NCBI RefSeq assembly: GCF_000169195.2
Contig: NC_016023.1
Location: 930,001 to 994,000, forward strand
Direction of reading: 5' to 3'
DNA: 64,000 nt
From: Heyndrickxia coagulans 36D1
Lineage (GTDB): Bacteria > Bacillota > Bacilli > Bacillales > Bacillaceae_C
Positions 53,616 through 61,841 of the stretch are shown in pieces. Within the stretch, counting starts at the first letter, position 1. Each line of letters opens with the position of its first letter. The position numbers were made by a program, and so were the translations under genes. The notes beneath the pieces are model-generated. The model was not told the DNA's origin. It worked only from the letters and a program-made list of their open reading frames with translations, and did not search any database.

Positions 53616-53808
53616 TGCCCGGCTTGCTTTGGAATGAATATTGTAATCGTGTTATTGTGCCGGAGGCTGCTGTGCTTTGCAAACCTTCTATTTTTGTCGG
53701 AATATCCGGGAGGGCGTACTGCTCCTGTCCGCCTTTCCGGTTTCCAAAAAGACACGCTTTGTCTTTCGAGTTTCCCATCTTTTTACATTTCATACAAAAG
53801 AGCCCCGG

Positions 53809-54831
53809 TTAATTGGGATTGGCAATTTGAAACAAGGTCAGCTTTTGTTCCATCAGGTTTAAAACCGGGTACCCTTCGACTTTAAGGACAGGCTGGTTTG
53901 GATGAAGCGGATGGATCCGGATAATGCTCCCTTTTATCCCGTTACGGAGTGTAATCGGCTGTTTCCAGTAATTTTCCATCAGGAAGTTGACAAACGGGAG
54001 GACAATTTCCCGATCGAGCCGGCCGGCATCAGCATCTGCCATTAATTCGTCAATCGCAAAAAACACCGGCTGCCTCCTGCGGTATGCGCGGTTGGAACAA
54101 ATGGCGTCAAACGTATCCGCCACAGATAATATTCTGACAAGAAAAGGAATGGTTTTCCTGCCATCCGGGTAGCCTGAGCCGTCCAGCCGTTCATGGTGCA
54201 TTAGGGTCCCTTTTAAAATCATCGGGTCGAGCGATGTTTTCTCAAGCAGCCGGTAACCCGCTTCCGGATGCTTCTTGATCAAGGCAAACTCTGCATCTGT
54301 TAGTCTTCCCGGTTTATTGAGAATTTGCGGGTCAATGGTGAACTTGCCAATATCGTGGAAAAGCCCCATTTGCGCCAGTAGGCTTTGCTTTTCAGGATGC
54401 AACTTCAAAATTTTCCCAATATTAGCAGCTATCAGCCCGACATGGATACAGTGTTTGAACAAATATTCGTCAGCAGAGAAATGCTCCATTAGTTCCAAAA
54501 TAGACGTCCGGGTCGTAAACACTTCTTTGTAAAACTTGCGAAAATTTTTTTCCATACTCTCCACTTCTGCATCACAAAGGGTTGTTTTCACTTGAATGAT
54601 GCGCTGGAGTTCTTCCATTTCATGGTAAATATTCTCATATAATAAGTCATGGAAGATCCCGGGCACTTCGGTGGCAATGCGCCTGCCGTCCAATTCCGGA
54701 TCGCGCAGGACTTCATATTTATTTAAAATGGCAGCGAGCCTTTCTGTAAGAAACGTCCCTTTCCGCAGCAACAGGACGCCGCTATTGGAGTACAAATCTT
54801 CTTCTAACTTTTCCCCTTTTTGAAACACCAT
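53809..54831 (-). CDS. HD-GYP domain protein (putative c-di-GMP phosphodiesterase)
   Basis: 340 residues. The C-terminal two-thirds is an HD-GYP phosphohydrolase: H127/H130 in KHCIHVGL, HD at 159-160 in LFHDIGKF, HH 212-213 in MHHERLDGSGYPDG (GYP at 220-222), and ILSVADTFDAICSNR. The N-terminal 100 residues hold a predicted helical regulatory part without known domain. Such proteins hydrolyse cyclic dinucleotides and affect motility or biofilm; the substrate here is inferred. ATG at 54831 chosen from AAGGGGAGC seven bases upstream. The 220-bp gap after it holds the glyS promoter of the same strand. Confidence 0.9.
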   Translation of the reverse strand: MVFQKGEKLEEDLYSNSGVLLLRKGTFLTERLAAILNKYEVLRDPELDGRRIATEVPGIFHDLLYENIYHEMEELQRIIQVKTTLCDAEVESMEKNFRKFYKEVFTTRTSILELMEHFSADEYLFKHCIHVGLIAANIGKILKLHPEKQSLLAQMGLFHDIGKFTIDPQILNKPGRLTDAEFALIKKHPEAGYRLLEKTSLDPMILKGTLMHHERLDGSGYPDGRKTIPFLVRILSVADTFDAICSNRAYRRRQPVFFAIDELMADADAGRLDREIVLPFVNFLMENYWKQPITLRNGIKGSIIRIHPLHPNQPVLKVEGYPVLNLMEQKLTLFQIANPN

Positions 54832-55149
54832 TGAAAAAGCTCCCCTTGAACGTACTTTTTTACATTTTAACACAGGAAATGTTCGTGAAAAGGAGCCTTT
54901 CCGATTTTTCTTAAAAAGTTCATTTATGTTCCGCTGCCTGCCATGATTTTCGACTTCAAACAACGGACCATCTCCGCGCAATTCTCAAACGGGGAACAGC
55001 TTTGTTTTTTTGAATCTCCGCCTCATTTCAAATTTCTCGTACTTTCCCGCGTTTCAGAAGATCTCGCCTACGCAATTTCCCGTTCTACTTCAACTTTTGG
55101 CGCGGGTTTCCTACTTCAAAAAACAAAATCCTCTCCGGACAGACATCGG

Positions 55150-55620
55150 GCTTTGCATGGTTGCTTGATATTCAGTTTTTTCAGCTTCCCGCCGCGCTTT
55201 CTGTTTCAGAAAACAGACCGCTCCCACGCAATTTTCGAGACAAACGGGCATCGGCTTTGCTTTACTTGGATTTCCGCATCTATTTCAGCTTTCCCGCCGC
55301 ACTTCCTGTTTCGGAAAAAGACTGCTCCCATGCATTTTCCGCAACAAATGAGTATCATCTTTGCTTTGCTTGGATTTTCGCATCTATTTCAGTTTCCCGC
55401 CGCACTTCGGAAAACAGACTGCGTCAACTCATTTTCCCGCAACAAATGGGCATCGGCTTTGCTTGGATTCCTGTTTCTTTTTCAATTTTCTGCCGCGGTT
55501 TCCTGTTTCGGAAAACAGTCTGCTCCCAAGCAATTTCCCGCAACAAACGGGCATCGGCTTTGCTTGGATTCCTGTTTCTTTTTCAGCTTTCCGCCGCGGT
55601 TTCCTGTTTCAGAAAACGGA
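55150..55620. repeat. About 100-bp tandem repeat, four to five copies, running into the 3' end of the next gene
   Basis: Blocks GCTTTGCTTGGATT, CTGTTTC.GAAAAC and TTCC(C)GCAACAAA recur with steps of about 105, 95 and 102 bp. The distal unit merges with the last codons of the 55583 gene (the unit TTTCCGCCGCGGTTTCCTG encodes its end on the minus strand). The array thus seems to have grown from that gene's 3' end. The rest of 54832-55149 shows only more degenerate copies. Confidence 0.82.
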
Positions 55621-56059
55621 TGACTTCCGCATAGTTTCCTGTAACGAGCGCCGGGTTTTGCAACGATTCCTCTATTCTTTTTGTAGCATCCGTTTCGACG
55701 AGAACAAATCCGGGAAACGCCTGCAGCTGGATCAACGGATTAATGCGACGGATATCTTCATATTGATAATGCAGCTCTAAGGACACATGATCCATTTCAA
55801 GAAACGGCACATGCTCTTCTTCGTACCAATCTTCATCTGTCACAACGATCAAAGTATAATAGCGCCGGTTTTCCGCTGCCCGTGAATTGCCTTTTTCACT
55901 GATGATCCGGTCAACGCAAATCAGGCAGCCCATTATGATGAACGCGAATACAGCGTACAGCCATAAATGGGACAACAACAGCAATACCGCTGTAATCAAC
56001 GAAAGGATACTCAACCTTTTTGCCACCATTTGAAGCAGTAAAAGGACATCACTCATCAT
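55583..56059 (-). CDS. Membrane protein of unknown function
   Basis: 158 residues. Two closely spaced hydrophobic helices (RLSILSLITAVLLLLSHLWL and AVFAFIIMGCLICV) are followed by a soluble domain of about 100 residues with an EEEHVPFLEMDHVSLELHY core. I do not recognise a family; the layout (short membrane hairpin plus small cytoplasmic domain) is common among Bacillaceae sporulation or stress proteins. GGGAG precedes the tandem ATGs. Its final codons are shared with the repeat unit of the array downstream. Confidence 0.75.
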   Translation of the reverse strand: MMSDVLLLLQMVAKRLSILSLITAVLLLLSHLWLYAVFAFIIMGCLICVDRIISEKGNSRAAENRRYYTLIVVTDEDWYEEEHVPFLEMDHVSLELHYQYEDIRRINPLIQLQAFPGFVLVETDATKRIEESLQNPALVTGNYAEVIRFLKQETAAES

Positions 56060-56199
56060 TCACGTCTCCCAATTCATGATGTAAAAAATACTTTCCTATA
56101 TGATATGCCTGCATGGTTGAATCGGTGCTTTTCGTTTTCATTTTTTTGCAGATTGGAACATAATAAAAAAGCGAAAGCAAACAGGAAAGGAGCACTACC

Positions 56200-57318
56200 A
56201 TGAGCAAATACGATAAACTGTTTGAACCAATTACGTTTAAAAGCGGCGTCAGGGCGGAAAACCGCATCGTGATGGCGCCGATGACCCATTATTCCTCGAA
56301 TGATGACGGCACGATTTCCGCTGCCGAGCTGCGTTATTATGCAGAACGTGCCAAAGGGCCGGGGATGGTCGTGACGGCATGTGCCAATGTTACGGAAAAC
56401 GGCAAAGCATTTACCGGGCAACCTGGCGCGCATACAGATGAAATGGTTGAGAGCATGAAAAAACTAGCACAAACGATTCAGCAAAACGGTGCAAAAGCGG
56501 TTGTGCAAATCCACCATGGTGGCCGCGAATGCCCGGCTGAACTCGTGCCGGGCGGGGATGTTGTGAGCGCAAGTGAAACAGATTCGTCAGACGGCAGCGT
56601 CCATGCACGCGCGTTGACGGGAGAAGAAACCGCTGAAATTGTGAAAGCATTCGGCGAAGCAACACGCCGCGTGATCGAAGCTGGTTTTGATGGCGTTGAA
56701 ATTCACGGCGCAAACGGCTATCTGATTCAACAATTTTTCTCCCCGTATACGAACCGGCGTGAAGACGAGTGGGGCGGCAGTCTGGAAAAACGGCTTGCAT
56801 TCCCGCTTGCTGTCGTCGATGCTGTGAAAAAAACGGTGGCGGAATATGCGGACCGGCCGTTTTTAGTCGGATACCGCTTATCCCCGGAAGAACCGTACGA
56901 ACCGGGGATTACGATGGATGACACGTTCGCGCTTTTGGATGCGCTGATGAAAAAAGAGCTCGACTATGTGCATATTTCCCTGCAGCACTTCTGGTCTAAA
57001 GCCCGCCGCGGCGGTGAACCCGGCCGTCCGCGCATGGAACAGATCGTGGAACATGTCGCAGGCCGCGTGCCTTTGATCGGCGTCGGCTCCCTGCACACAG
57101 GAGACGAGGTTTTGAAGGCAATGGAAACCGATGTACCGCTTATTGCCCTCGGCCGTGAGCTTGTCATGGAGCCGCATTGGGTGGAAAAAATTAAAGCCGG
57201 CCAGGAGGATGCAATTCAAACCGCGTTAAGAAAAGACGACCGCGAACGGCTCGTTATTCCGGAACCGCTGTGGAAGATGATCATCTCAACGCCGGGCTGG
57301 TTCCCGTTTGCAGAATGA
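56200..57318 (+). CDS. NADH:flavin oxidoreductase, old-yellow-enzyme family
   Basis: 372 residues with an FMN-binding TIM barrel: N-terminal NRIVMAPMTHYSSNDDG, VQIHHGGREC, the active-site block GFDGVEIHGANGYLIQQF, then PYTNRREDEWGGSLEKRL and LIGVGSL. Members reduce activated C=C bonds and are used against electrophiles; the native substrate is not predictable. Single gene, RBS AGGAAAGGAG before the ATG. Its divergent neighbour is a membrane protein. Confidence 0.93.
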   Translation: MSKYDKLFEPITFKSGVRAENRIVMAPMTHYSSNDDGTISAAELRYYAERAKGPGMVVTACANVTENGKAFTGQPGAHTDEMVESMKKLAQTIQQNGAKAVVQIHHGGRECPAELVPGGDVVSASETDSSDGSVHARALTGEETAEIVKAFGEATRRVIEAGFDGVEIHGANGYLIQQFFSPYTNRREDEWGGSLEKRLAFPLAVVDAVKKTVAEYADRPFLVGYRLSPEEPYEPGITMDDTFALLDALMKKELDYVHISLQHFWSKARRGGEPGRPRMEQIVEHVAGRVPLIGVGSLHTGDEVLKAMETDVPLIALGRELVMEPHWVEKIKAGQEDAIQTALRKDDRERLVIPEPLWKMIISTPGWFPFAE

Positions 57319-57339
57319 CATCTGCATGTTGCACGGCAT

Positions 57340-57610
57340 TGTCAAAGAATGAATGGCTGCGCTTGCGAGGCTCGGTTGATACACGAATTGAAGTTTACGT
57401 AATGGCCAAGGAATGAATGGCTTTGCCGCGAAGCTCGGTTGGCGATCGAATTGAGCATACGCAATTGTCAAGAAATGAATGGCTTTGCCGCGGAGCTCGG
57501 TTGACGACCGAATTGAGCATACGCAATTGTCAAGAAATGAATGGCTTTGCCGCGGAGCTCGGTTGACGACCGAATTGAAGTATACGTAATGACCAAGGAA
57601 TGAATGGCTG
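57340..57610. repeat. 62-64-bp tandem repeat, four units
   Basis: GAATGGCT recurs at 57351, 57415, 57477, 57539 and 57603 with AGCTCGGTTGACGACCGAATTGA between; the inner TCGGT-TGACG-ACCGA is a 5-bp stem with a 5-nt loop. Periods are 64, 62, 62 and 64 bp, close to six helical turns. A separate pair, GTTAACATGCAGG(A/G)TTCTGCCT, lies about 60 bp apart at 57815 and 57877. No gene is seen in 57319-57912. Confidence 0.85.
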
Positions 57611-57912
57611 CACCTGTCCAATCTGGCCTAGAGCTAAAGCCGGAGTATATAGATGCGATGGAATGGGCATCACTATATATAAGTTGGCATGCAATTTTTG
57701 GGCTGGAATTACCTACCTTCTCCAGTTATTGATTGGCACGCATTGCTGCGGGTTTTCAGCACGCGGCTTTTGCGCGACTTACGGCGTACCCGGATTGGTT
57801 CCCGCAAACACCGTTAACATGCAGGATTCTGCCTGGTGTAAGAACCACTATACTGCGAAAGAAAGTGCAAAAACACTGTTAACATGCAGGGTTCTGCCTA
57901 CCTGCAGATTTA

Positions 57913-57949
57913 GAAACCGAACCCTTTTAAAAAAATGGGTTCGGTTTTC
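57913..57949. terminator. Hairpin insulating the yceI promoter
   Basis: GAAACCGAACCC (57913-57924) pairs with GGGTTCGGTTTT (57937-57948). It ends directly at the yceI -35 element, so it keeps upstream transcription out. Confidence 0.75.
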
Positions 57950-57997
57950 TTGACTTTTTTCACTTACAATATTAAACTAAGTTACGAAAAGTAAGTT
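57950..57997 (+). promoter_or_regulatory. yceI promoter with HxlR-type operator
   Basis: TTGACT (57950-57955), a 17-bp spacer and TAAACT (57973-57978), then AGTTACGAAAAGTAAGTT at 57980-57997. This palindrome (TTAC..GTAA) equals the one at 36266-36283 except for the 4-base centre. A protein bound here would block initiation. Confidence 0.65.
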
Positions 57998-58019
57998 TTA
58001 AAAACAGGAGGAATTTAGG

Positions 58020-58556
58020 ATGACAAAAACAAAATGGGCAGTTGACTATGCACATAGCACCATTGATTTCACAGTAAAACATATGATGATTTCAAAAGTA
58101 AAAGGGTCTTTTCAAAAATTCGAAGCCGAAATCGAAGCTGATCCCCAAGATTTAACGGATGCAAAAGTTTCTTTTATTGTTGATGCCAGCAGCATTCATA
58201 CGAAAAATGATGACCGCGATAATCATCTTCGTTCTGCAGATTTCTTAGATGTTGAACAATATCCGAATATTACATTTGTTTCCAAGTCGGTTACAAAGGC
58301 AGGGGACAATGATTATAACGTTACCGGTGATTTAACGATTCATGGCGTGACAAAAGAAGAAACATTTAAAGTCACATTTGAAGGGATTTCGAAAAACCCG
58401 ATGAGCGGCGCGGAAACAGCTGGCTTTAGTGCAGAAGGGACCGTAAAACGGAGCAATTACGGCCTTACTTGGAACGCAGCCCTTGAAACAGGCGGTGTCC
58501 TCGTTGGCGATGAAATCAAATTTACGGTGGAATTAGAAGCAAGCAAAGCGGAATAA
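58020..58556 (+). CDS. YceI family lipocalin-like protein
   Basis: 178 residues. YceI proteins form a beta-barrel that binds polyprenyl or similar lipophilic molecules. Seen: WAVDYAHSTIDFTVKHMMIS at the N-terminus, IHTKNDDRDNHLRSADFLD, VTGDLTIHGVTKE and the C-terminal RSNYGLTWNAALETGGVLVGDE. There is no signal peptide, so this is a cytoplasmic member, unlike the periplasmic E. coli protein. RBS AGGAGG before the ATG. The operator-like site upstream suggests control by the YodB-type regulator at 36367 and a quinone or lipid stress role (inference). Confidence 0.93.
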   Translation: MTKTKWAVDYAHSTIDFTVKHMMISKVKGSFQKFEAEIEADPQDLTDAKVSFIVDASSIHTKNDDRDNHLRSADFLDVEQYPNITFVSKSVTKAGDNDYNVTGDLTIHGVTKEETFKVTFEGISKNPMSGAETAGFSAEGTVKRSNYGLTWNAALETGGVLVGDEIKFTVELEASKAE

Positions 58557-58564
58557 TTGCGGAG

Positions 58565-58590
58565 GCGCCAATTTAGATTGGCGCTTTTTT
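58565..58590 (+). terminator. Terminator of yceI
   Basis: GCGCCAAT (58565-58572), loop TTAG, ATTGGCGC (58577-58584), then TTTTTTC. Confidence 0.9.
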
Positions 58591-58646
58591 CTTTGGGCAG
58601 ATCATGCTTCTTATGGCCAAGGTTTTGGGATGCTTTTTTTCTATAT

Positions 58647-59028
58647 AAATAACATAGCCGGACTCTAGGTGAAGAAAGGACTTCATTTTTGCGTGCTTCC
58701 TTAACATAGACGCGCCCTATGTGAAGAAAGGAAGTCTTTTTTTTGTGTTTCCTTAACGTAGACGGGTTCTAGGTGAAGGAAGGCCGTCTTTTTTTCACGC
58801 TTCCTTAACATAGACGCACTCTAGGTGAAGGAAGACCGTCTTTTTTCCGCGCTTCCTTAACATAGACGCACTCTAGGTGAAGGAAGACCTTCGTTTTTCC
58901 ACGCTTCCTTAACATAGACGCACTCTATGTGAAGAAAGGCTTTCTTTTTTCCACGCTTCCTTAATGTAGACGCACTCTATATGAAGGAAGGCCTTCGTTT
59001 TTTCGCGCTTCCTTAACATAAATAAGAA
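58647..59028 (+). repeat. Array 4: eight 52-bp units with a different hairpin
   Basis: TTAACATAGA-type starts lie at 58649, 58701, 58753, 58805, 58857, 58909, 58961 and 59013, every step exactly 52 bp. The unit has CTTCCTTAACATAGA, loop CGCAC, TCTATGTGAAGGAAG: a 15-bp stem with one mismatch (some copies have TCTAGGT). Sequence is unrelated to arrays 1-3 although period, 5-nt loop and strand layout are the same. It ends 15 bp before the Crp/Fnr box of ric. Confidence 0.93.
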
Positions 59029-59042
59029 CTTTCCTCAATTGC

Positions 59043-59085
59043 TGTGATGTGCATCACAAATAAGCAGGTGCTGATGGTTTATGAT
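59043..59085 (+). promoter_or_regulatory. Crp/Fnr box and -10 of the ric promoter
   Basis: TGTGATGTGCATCACA at 59043-59058 is a perfect TGTGA-N6-TCACA site. TATGAT at 59080-59085 would be the -10; a start near 59092 puts the box centre at -41.5, the usual class II activator position. No -35 is visible, as expected for an activated promoter. Confidence 0.8.
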
Positions 59086-59117
59086 GAAGGCAGCAATGAA
59101 ATGGAGGAGTGAATTCG

Positions 59118-59822
59118 ATGGAACGTTTTACAACGAGCCAGACTGTCGGGGAAATCGTAACCTTATTCCCAAAAGCGGCGGATCTGTTTAAAGCAAATCG
59201 TATCGATTTTTGTTGCGGCGGCAATGTGTCTGTGAAAGAAGCTGCGGAAAAGCGCAACCTATCAGCAGATGAACTACTTGATGCTATTTGCAACCTTTAT
59301 GGCCAATATGCCGGAAAAGGCACTGAGCAAAATTGGAATGAAGCGGGCTATACGGAAATTGTCAACTATATTCAGGCCACCCATCACGCGTTTTTGCGCG
59401 AGGAACTGCCAAACTTGAGCCCGTATGTAACAAAAGTGATGCGTGTCCACGGCGGCAACCACCCGCATCTCATCGAAGTGCATAAACTGTTTAACCAATT
59501 AAAAACAGAACTGCTGGAGCATACTGAAAAAGAAGATACCGAACAATTCCCGGCCATTCGTGCATACGAAAGCCTTCCAACTGCCGCTAACCTGAAAGCC
59601 GCGACAGCCGGTTTGACCGATCTTGAAACAGAACATGCTGCTGTCGGGGAAATTTTGCACCGGCTCCGCGAAATTACGAATGACTATACGTTGCCGGAAG
59701 GGGCATGCCGTACATTCCAGCTCGTATACCACCGCCTTGAAAATTTTGAAAATGATACATTCCAGCACATTCACCTGGAGAATAATATTCTATTTAAGCG
59801 GTTGCTCGAAGAAGCCGTTTGA
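59118..59822 (+). CDS. ric: RIC di-iron protein for iron-sulfur cluster repair (ScdA/YtfE)
   Basis: 234 residues. N-terminal ScdA domain with FCCGGNVSVKEA, then a hemerythrin-like four-helix domain whose ligands sit in THHAFLREELP, HPHLIEVH, EHAAVGEI and FQHIHLENN. The protein repairs iron-sulfur clusters damaged by nitric oxide or oxidants. The ATG at 59118 is eight bases from GGAGGAG; a GTG three codons earlier is too close. A near-consensus Crp/Fnr site lies upstream and a Crp/Fnr regulator is encoded convergently at 60854-61543. Confidence 0.94.
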   Translation: MERFTTSQTVGEIVTLFPKAADLFKANRIDFCCGGNVSVKEAAEKRNLSADELLDAICNLYGQYAGKGTEQNWNEAGYTEIVNYIQATHHAFLREELPNLSPYVTKVMRVHGGNHPHLIEVHKLFNQLKTELLEHTEKEDTEQFPAIRAYESLPTAANLKAATAGLTDLETEHAAVGEILHRLREITNDYTLPEGACRTFQLVYHRLENFENDTFQHIHLENNILFKRLLEEAV

Positions 59823-59860
59823 CTTTTAAAAGGCTGTCCTCCCAGGCAGCCTTTTAAAAA
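59823..59860. terminator. Symmetric terminator after ric
   Basis: TTTTAAAAGGCTG (59824-59836) pairs with CAGCCTTTTAAAAA (59847-59860). T-rich and A-rich on both sides. Confidence 0.8.
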
Positions 59861-59932
59861 GGGGCGGTTTGCTTTTTATTTTTCTTTCCTGGCCCCGGGG
59901 AAAGACAACTCGTTGCGCGTGCGTTCCTCTTT

Positions 59933-60823
59933 TGTCGTTTTGAGACCTCCAAAAGAACAGTTTGCTCGAATTCCAGCTCTCTTTTGTCTTTTTGAACCCC
60001 CCAAAAGGACAATTTGCCCCGGGTCCGGCTTTCTTTTGTCTTTTTGAAACCTCCAAAAGGACAGTTTGCCCGGATTCCAGCTCTCTTTTGTCTTTTTGAG
60101 ACCTTCAAAAGGACAATTTGTACGGATCCCAGCTCTCTTTTGTCTTTTTGAGACCTTCAAAAGGACAATTTGCCCCGGGTCCGGCTTTCTTTTGTCTTTT
60201 TGAGACCTCCAAAAGGACAATTTGCTCGGATTCCAGCTCTCTTTTGTCTTTTTGAATCCCCCAAAAAGACAATTTGCCCGGATCCCAGCTTTCTTTTGTC
60301 TTTTTGAGACCTCCAAAAGGACAATTCACCCCGGGTCCGGCTTTCTTTTGTCTTTTTGAATCCCCCAAAAGGACAATTTGCTCGGATTCCAGCTCTCTTT
60401 TGTCTTTCATAACTCCGATGAAAGACATTTTGCTGCGTGGGCAACCCCCTTTTGTCTTTCATCACCTTGATGAAAGACAATTCGCTGCTCGGGCACTTCA
60501 CTTTTGTCTTTCATAGCTCTGATGAAGAACATTTCACTGCCCGGACGCCCCTCTTTTGTCCTTCATCACCCCAATGAAAGACATTTCGCTGCCTGGACGC
60601 CTCTCTTTTGTCCTTCATCACCCCGATGAAAGACATTTCGCTGCCCGAACGCCTCTCTTTTGTCCTTCATCACCCCGATGAAAGACATTTCGCTGACCCG
60701 GGCGCTCCTCTTTTGTCCTTCATCACCTCGATGAAAGACATTTCGCTGCACGGGCACTTTACTTTTGTCCTTCATCACCCCGATGAAAGACATTTCGCTC
60801 CCACGACGCCCCCTTGTCTTTCT
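59933..60823 (+). repeat. Array 3: seventeen 52-bp hairpin units with a core switch
   Basis: Unit starts (TGTC) lie every 52 bp from 59933 to 60766 (one 53-bp step), then a partial. The first nine units carry TGTCTTTTTGA...CCAAAAGGACA as in array 1; from 60401 the next eight carry TGTC(T/C)TTCATCA...(T/C)GATGAAAGACA. The switch occurs without loss of register, and both arms change together. Linkers (ATTTGC..CCGGCTTTCTTT) of the first type nearly equal those of array 1. It lies between the convergent ric and crp/fnr genes. Confidence 0.95.
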
Positions 60824-60853
60824 TTGCTTTAATTCTTACCGGCGGGAAAATCT

Positions 60854-61543
60854 TTATACCCCGAGCAGTTCCTCCGTCAGTTTTTCCTGGTGAATGAGGT
60901 ATGTGCCTTTTTCCTGCGGGAGGATGAGGTTTTTTTCTTTAAGCTGGCGGATCGTGCGGCTGACCGTTTCACGGGTGACGCCGATCATGTTGGCGAGGTC
61001 GGAGTTGTTGAGCGGGGTTTTCACGAGGACAAACCCGTCTTTTTCCTGAACGCCATGTGTGCGGGTGAGGCGCAGAAAAAGTTTGACTACTTGCTCGTAA
61101 GCGTTGTTTAAAATCTGGGCTTCGAGCCGGTCCTGCAAGTCAAGGATTTCATCACTCATCACACCGTATAAAGTCATGGTCAGCTGCGGATTGTTGAGCA
61201 ACACGTTTTCAAAATCAGTAATCCGGATCGCAACGAGATTCGTGTCTACAACCGCCATCGCATTCGCCGGGTAGCTTATTTTACGGAAAAAACCAACATG
61301 CGGGAACATGTCGCCATCGCGAAGCAGTGTGACAACTTGCTCTTTGCCGTTCGCATCGGTGCGGTAAATTTTCACTTCCCCGCTTTCAATAAAATAAACG
61401 GCTTCCTGCGGGTCCCCCTGGAAAAAAATATGCGCATCCTTTTCTGCATGCTTTTTAACAGATATATCGGCGATCACAGCCAGATCCGCGTCCCCGAGTC
61501 CTTTAAAAAGCGGCATTTTACGCAGGTTTTCCAAAGCGCTCAC
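60854..61543 (-). CDS. Crp/Fnr family transcription regulator without cysteines
   Basis: 229 residues: a cyclic-nucleotide-binding-like beta-barrel (FFQGDPQEAVYFIESGEVKIYR), a long dimer helix (YGVMSDEILDLQDRLEAQIL) and a C-terminal helix-turn-helix with NNSDLANMIGVTRETVSRTIRQL. The recognition helix R-E-T-V-S-R matches the pattern that reads TGTGA half-sites. It has no cysteine at all, so unlike Fnr it cannot hold an iron-sulfur cluster; ligand unknown. A TGTGA-N6-TCACA site precedes ric 1.8 kb away. Confidence 0.92.
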   Translation of the reverse strand: MSALENLRKMPLFKGLGDADLAVIADISVKKHAEKDAHIFFQGDPQEAVYFIESGEVKIYRTDANGKEQVVTLLRDGDMFPHVGFFRKISYPANAMAVVDTNLVAIRITDFENVLLNNPQLTMTLYGVMSDEILDLQDRLEAQILNNAYEQVVKLFLRLTRTHGVQEKDGFVLVKTPLNNSDLANMIGVTRETVSRTIRQLKEKNLILPQEKGTYLIHQEKLTEELLGV

Positions 61544-61551
61544 TTCCCTTC

Positions 61552-61841
61552 TTCAATAAAGTGCAATTATCCCTCAATTACTCGGTATTCTCCAAATTTC
61601 ATAGATATCATTACGTAGCTGCAGGCGGCCTGCTGGACAAATCCCTCAACACACCCTATTGTACACAAAAATAAGCACACCGCCCAAAGTCAAAGTCAAT
61701 GTTAAAAAAATAAGAGTGTCCCCCCTCGGAACGCCTCTTATCCTTCCTTCAATAAAGTGCAACTATCTCTCAATTACCCCGCGTATTCTCCAAAGCCAAT
61801 GTTAAAAAAGAAGAGGGCCCCAATCGGAGCGCCTCTTATTA
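61552..61841. repeat. Duplicated crp upstream / dctP terminator block
   Basis: CCTTCAATAAAGTGCAA(T/C)TATC(C/T)CTCAATTAC occurs at about 61551 and 61742, followed by ATTCTCCAAA in both, and each is linked to a CAATGTTAAAAAA ... CGCCTCTTAT terminator (61704-61741 and 61804-61838). Thus a segment of about 100 bp holding the crp leader and a terminator has been copied in tandem. On the minus strand each stem, GAGGCG..TCTTATT, is followed by TTTTTTAAC. Confidence 0.75.
61804..61838 (-). terminator. Terminator of the dicarboxylate symporter gene
   Basis: On the minus strand AAGAGGCGC...GCCCTCTT is followed by CTTTTTTAAC; it begins right at the stop. Confidence 0.78.

Noticed and set aside
54943-55780. 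Plus-strand frames with repeated phenylalanine-rich segments
   Set aside because: They run through the roughly 100-bp tandem repeat and the antisense of the 55583 gene.
56049-56267. 72-residue minus-strand frame
   Set aside because: It starts inside the oxidoreductase gene and overlaps the next gene; no ribosome site.
59826-60832. Similar repeat-encoded frames in array 3
   Set aside because: Same artefact of the 52-bp array; the encoded peptide changes frame every unit.
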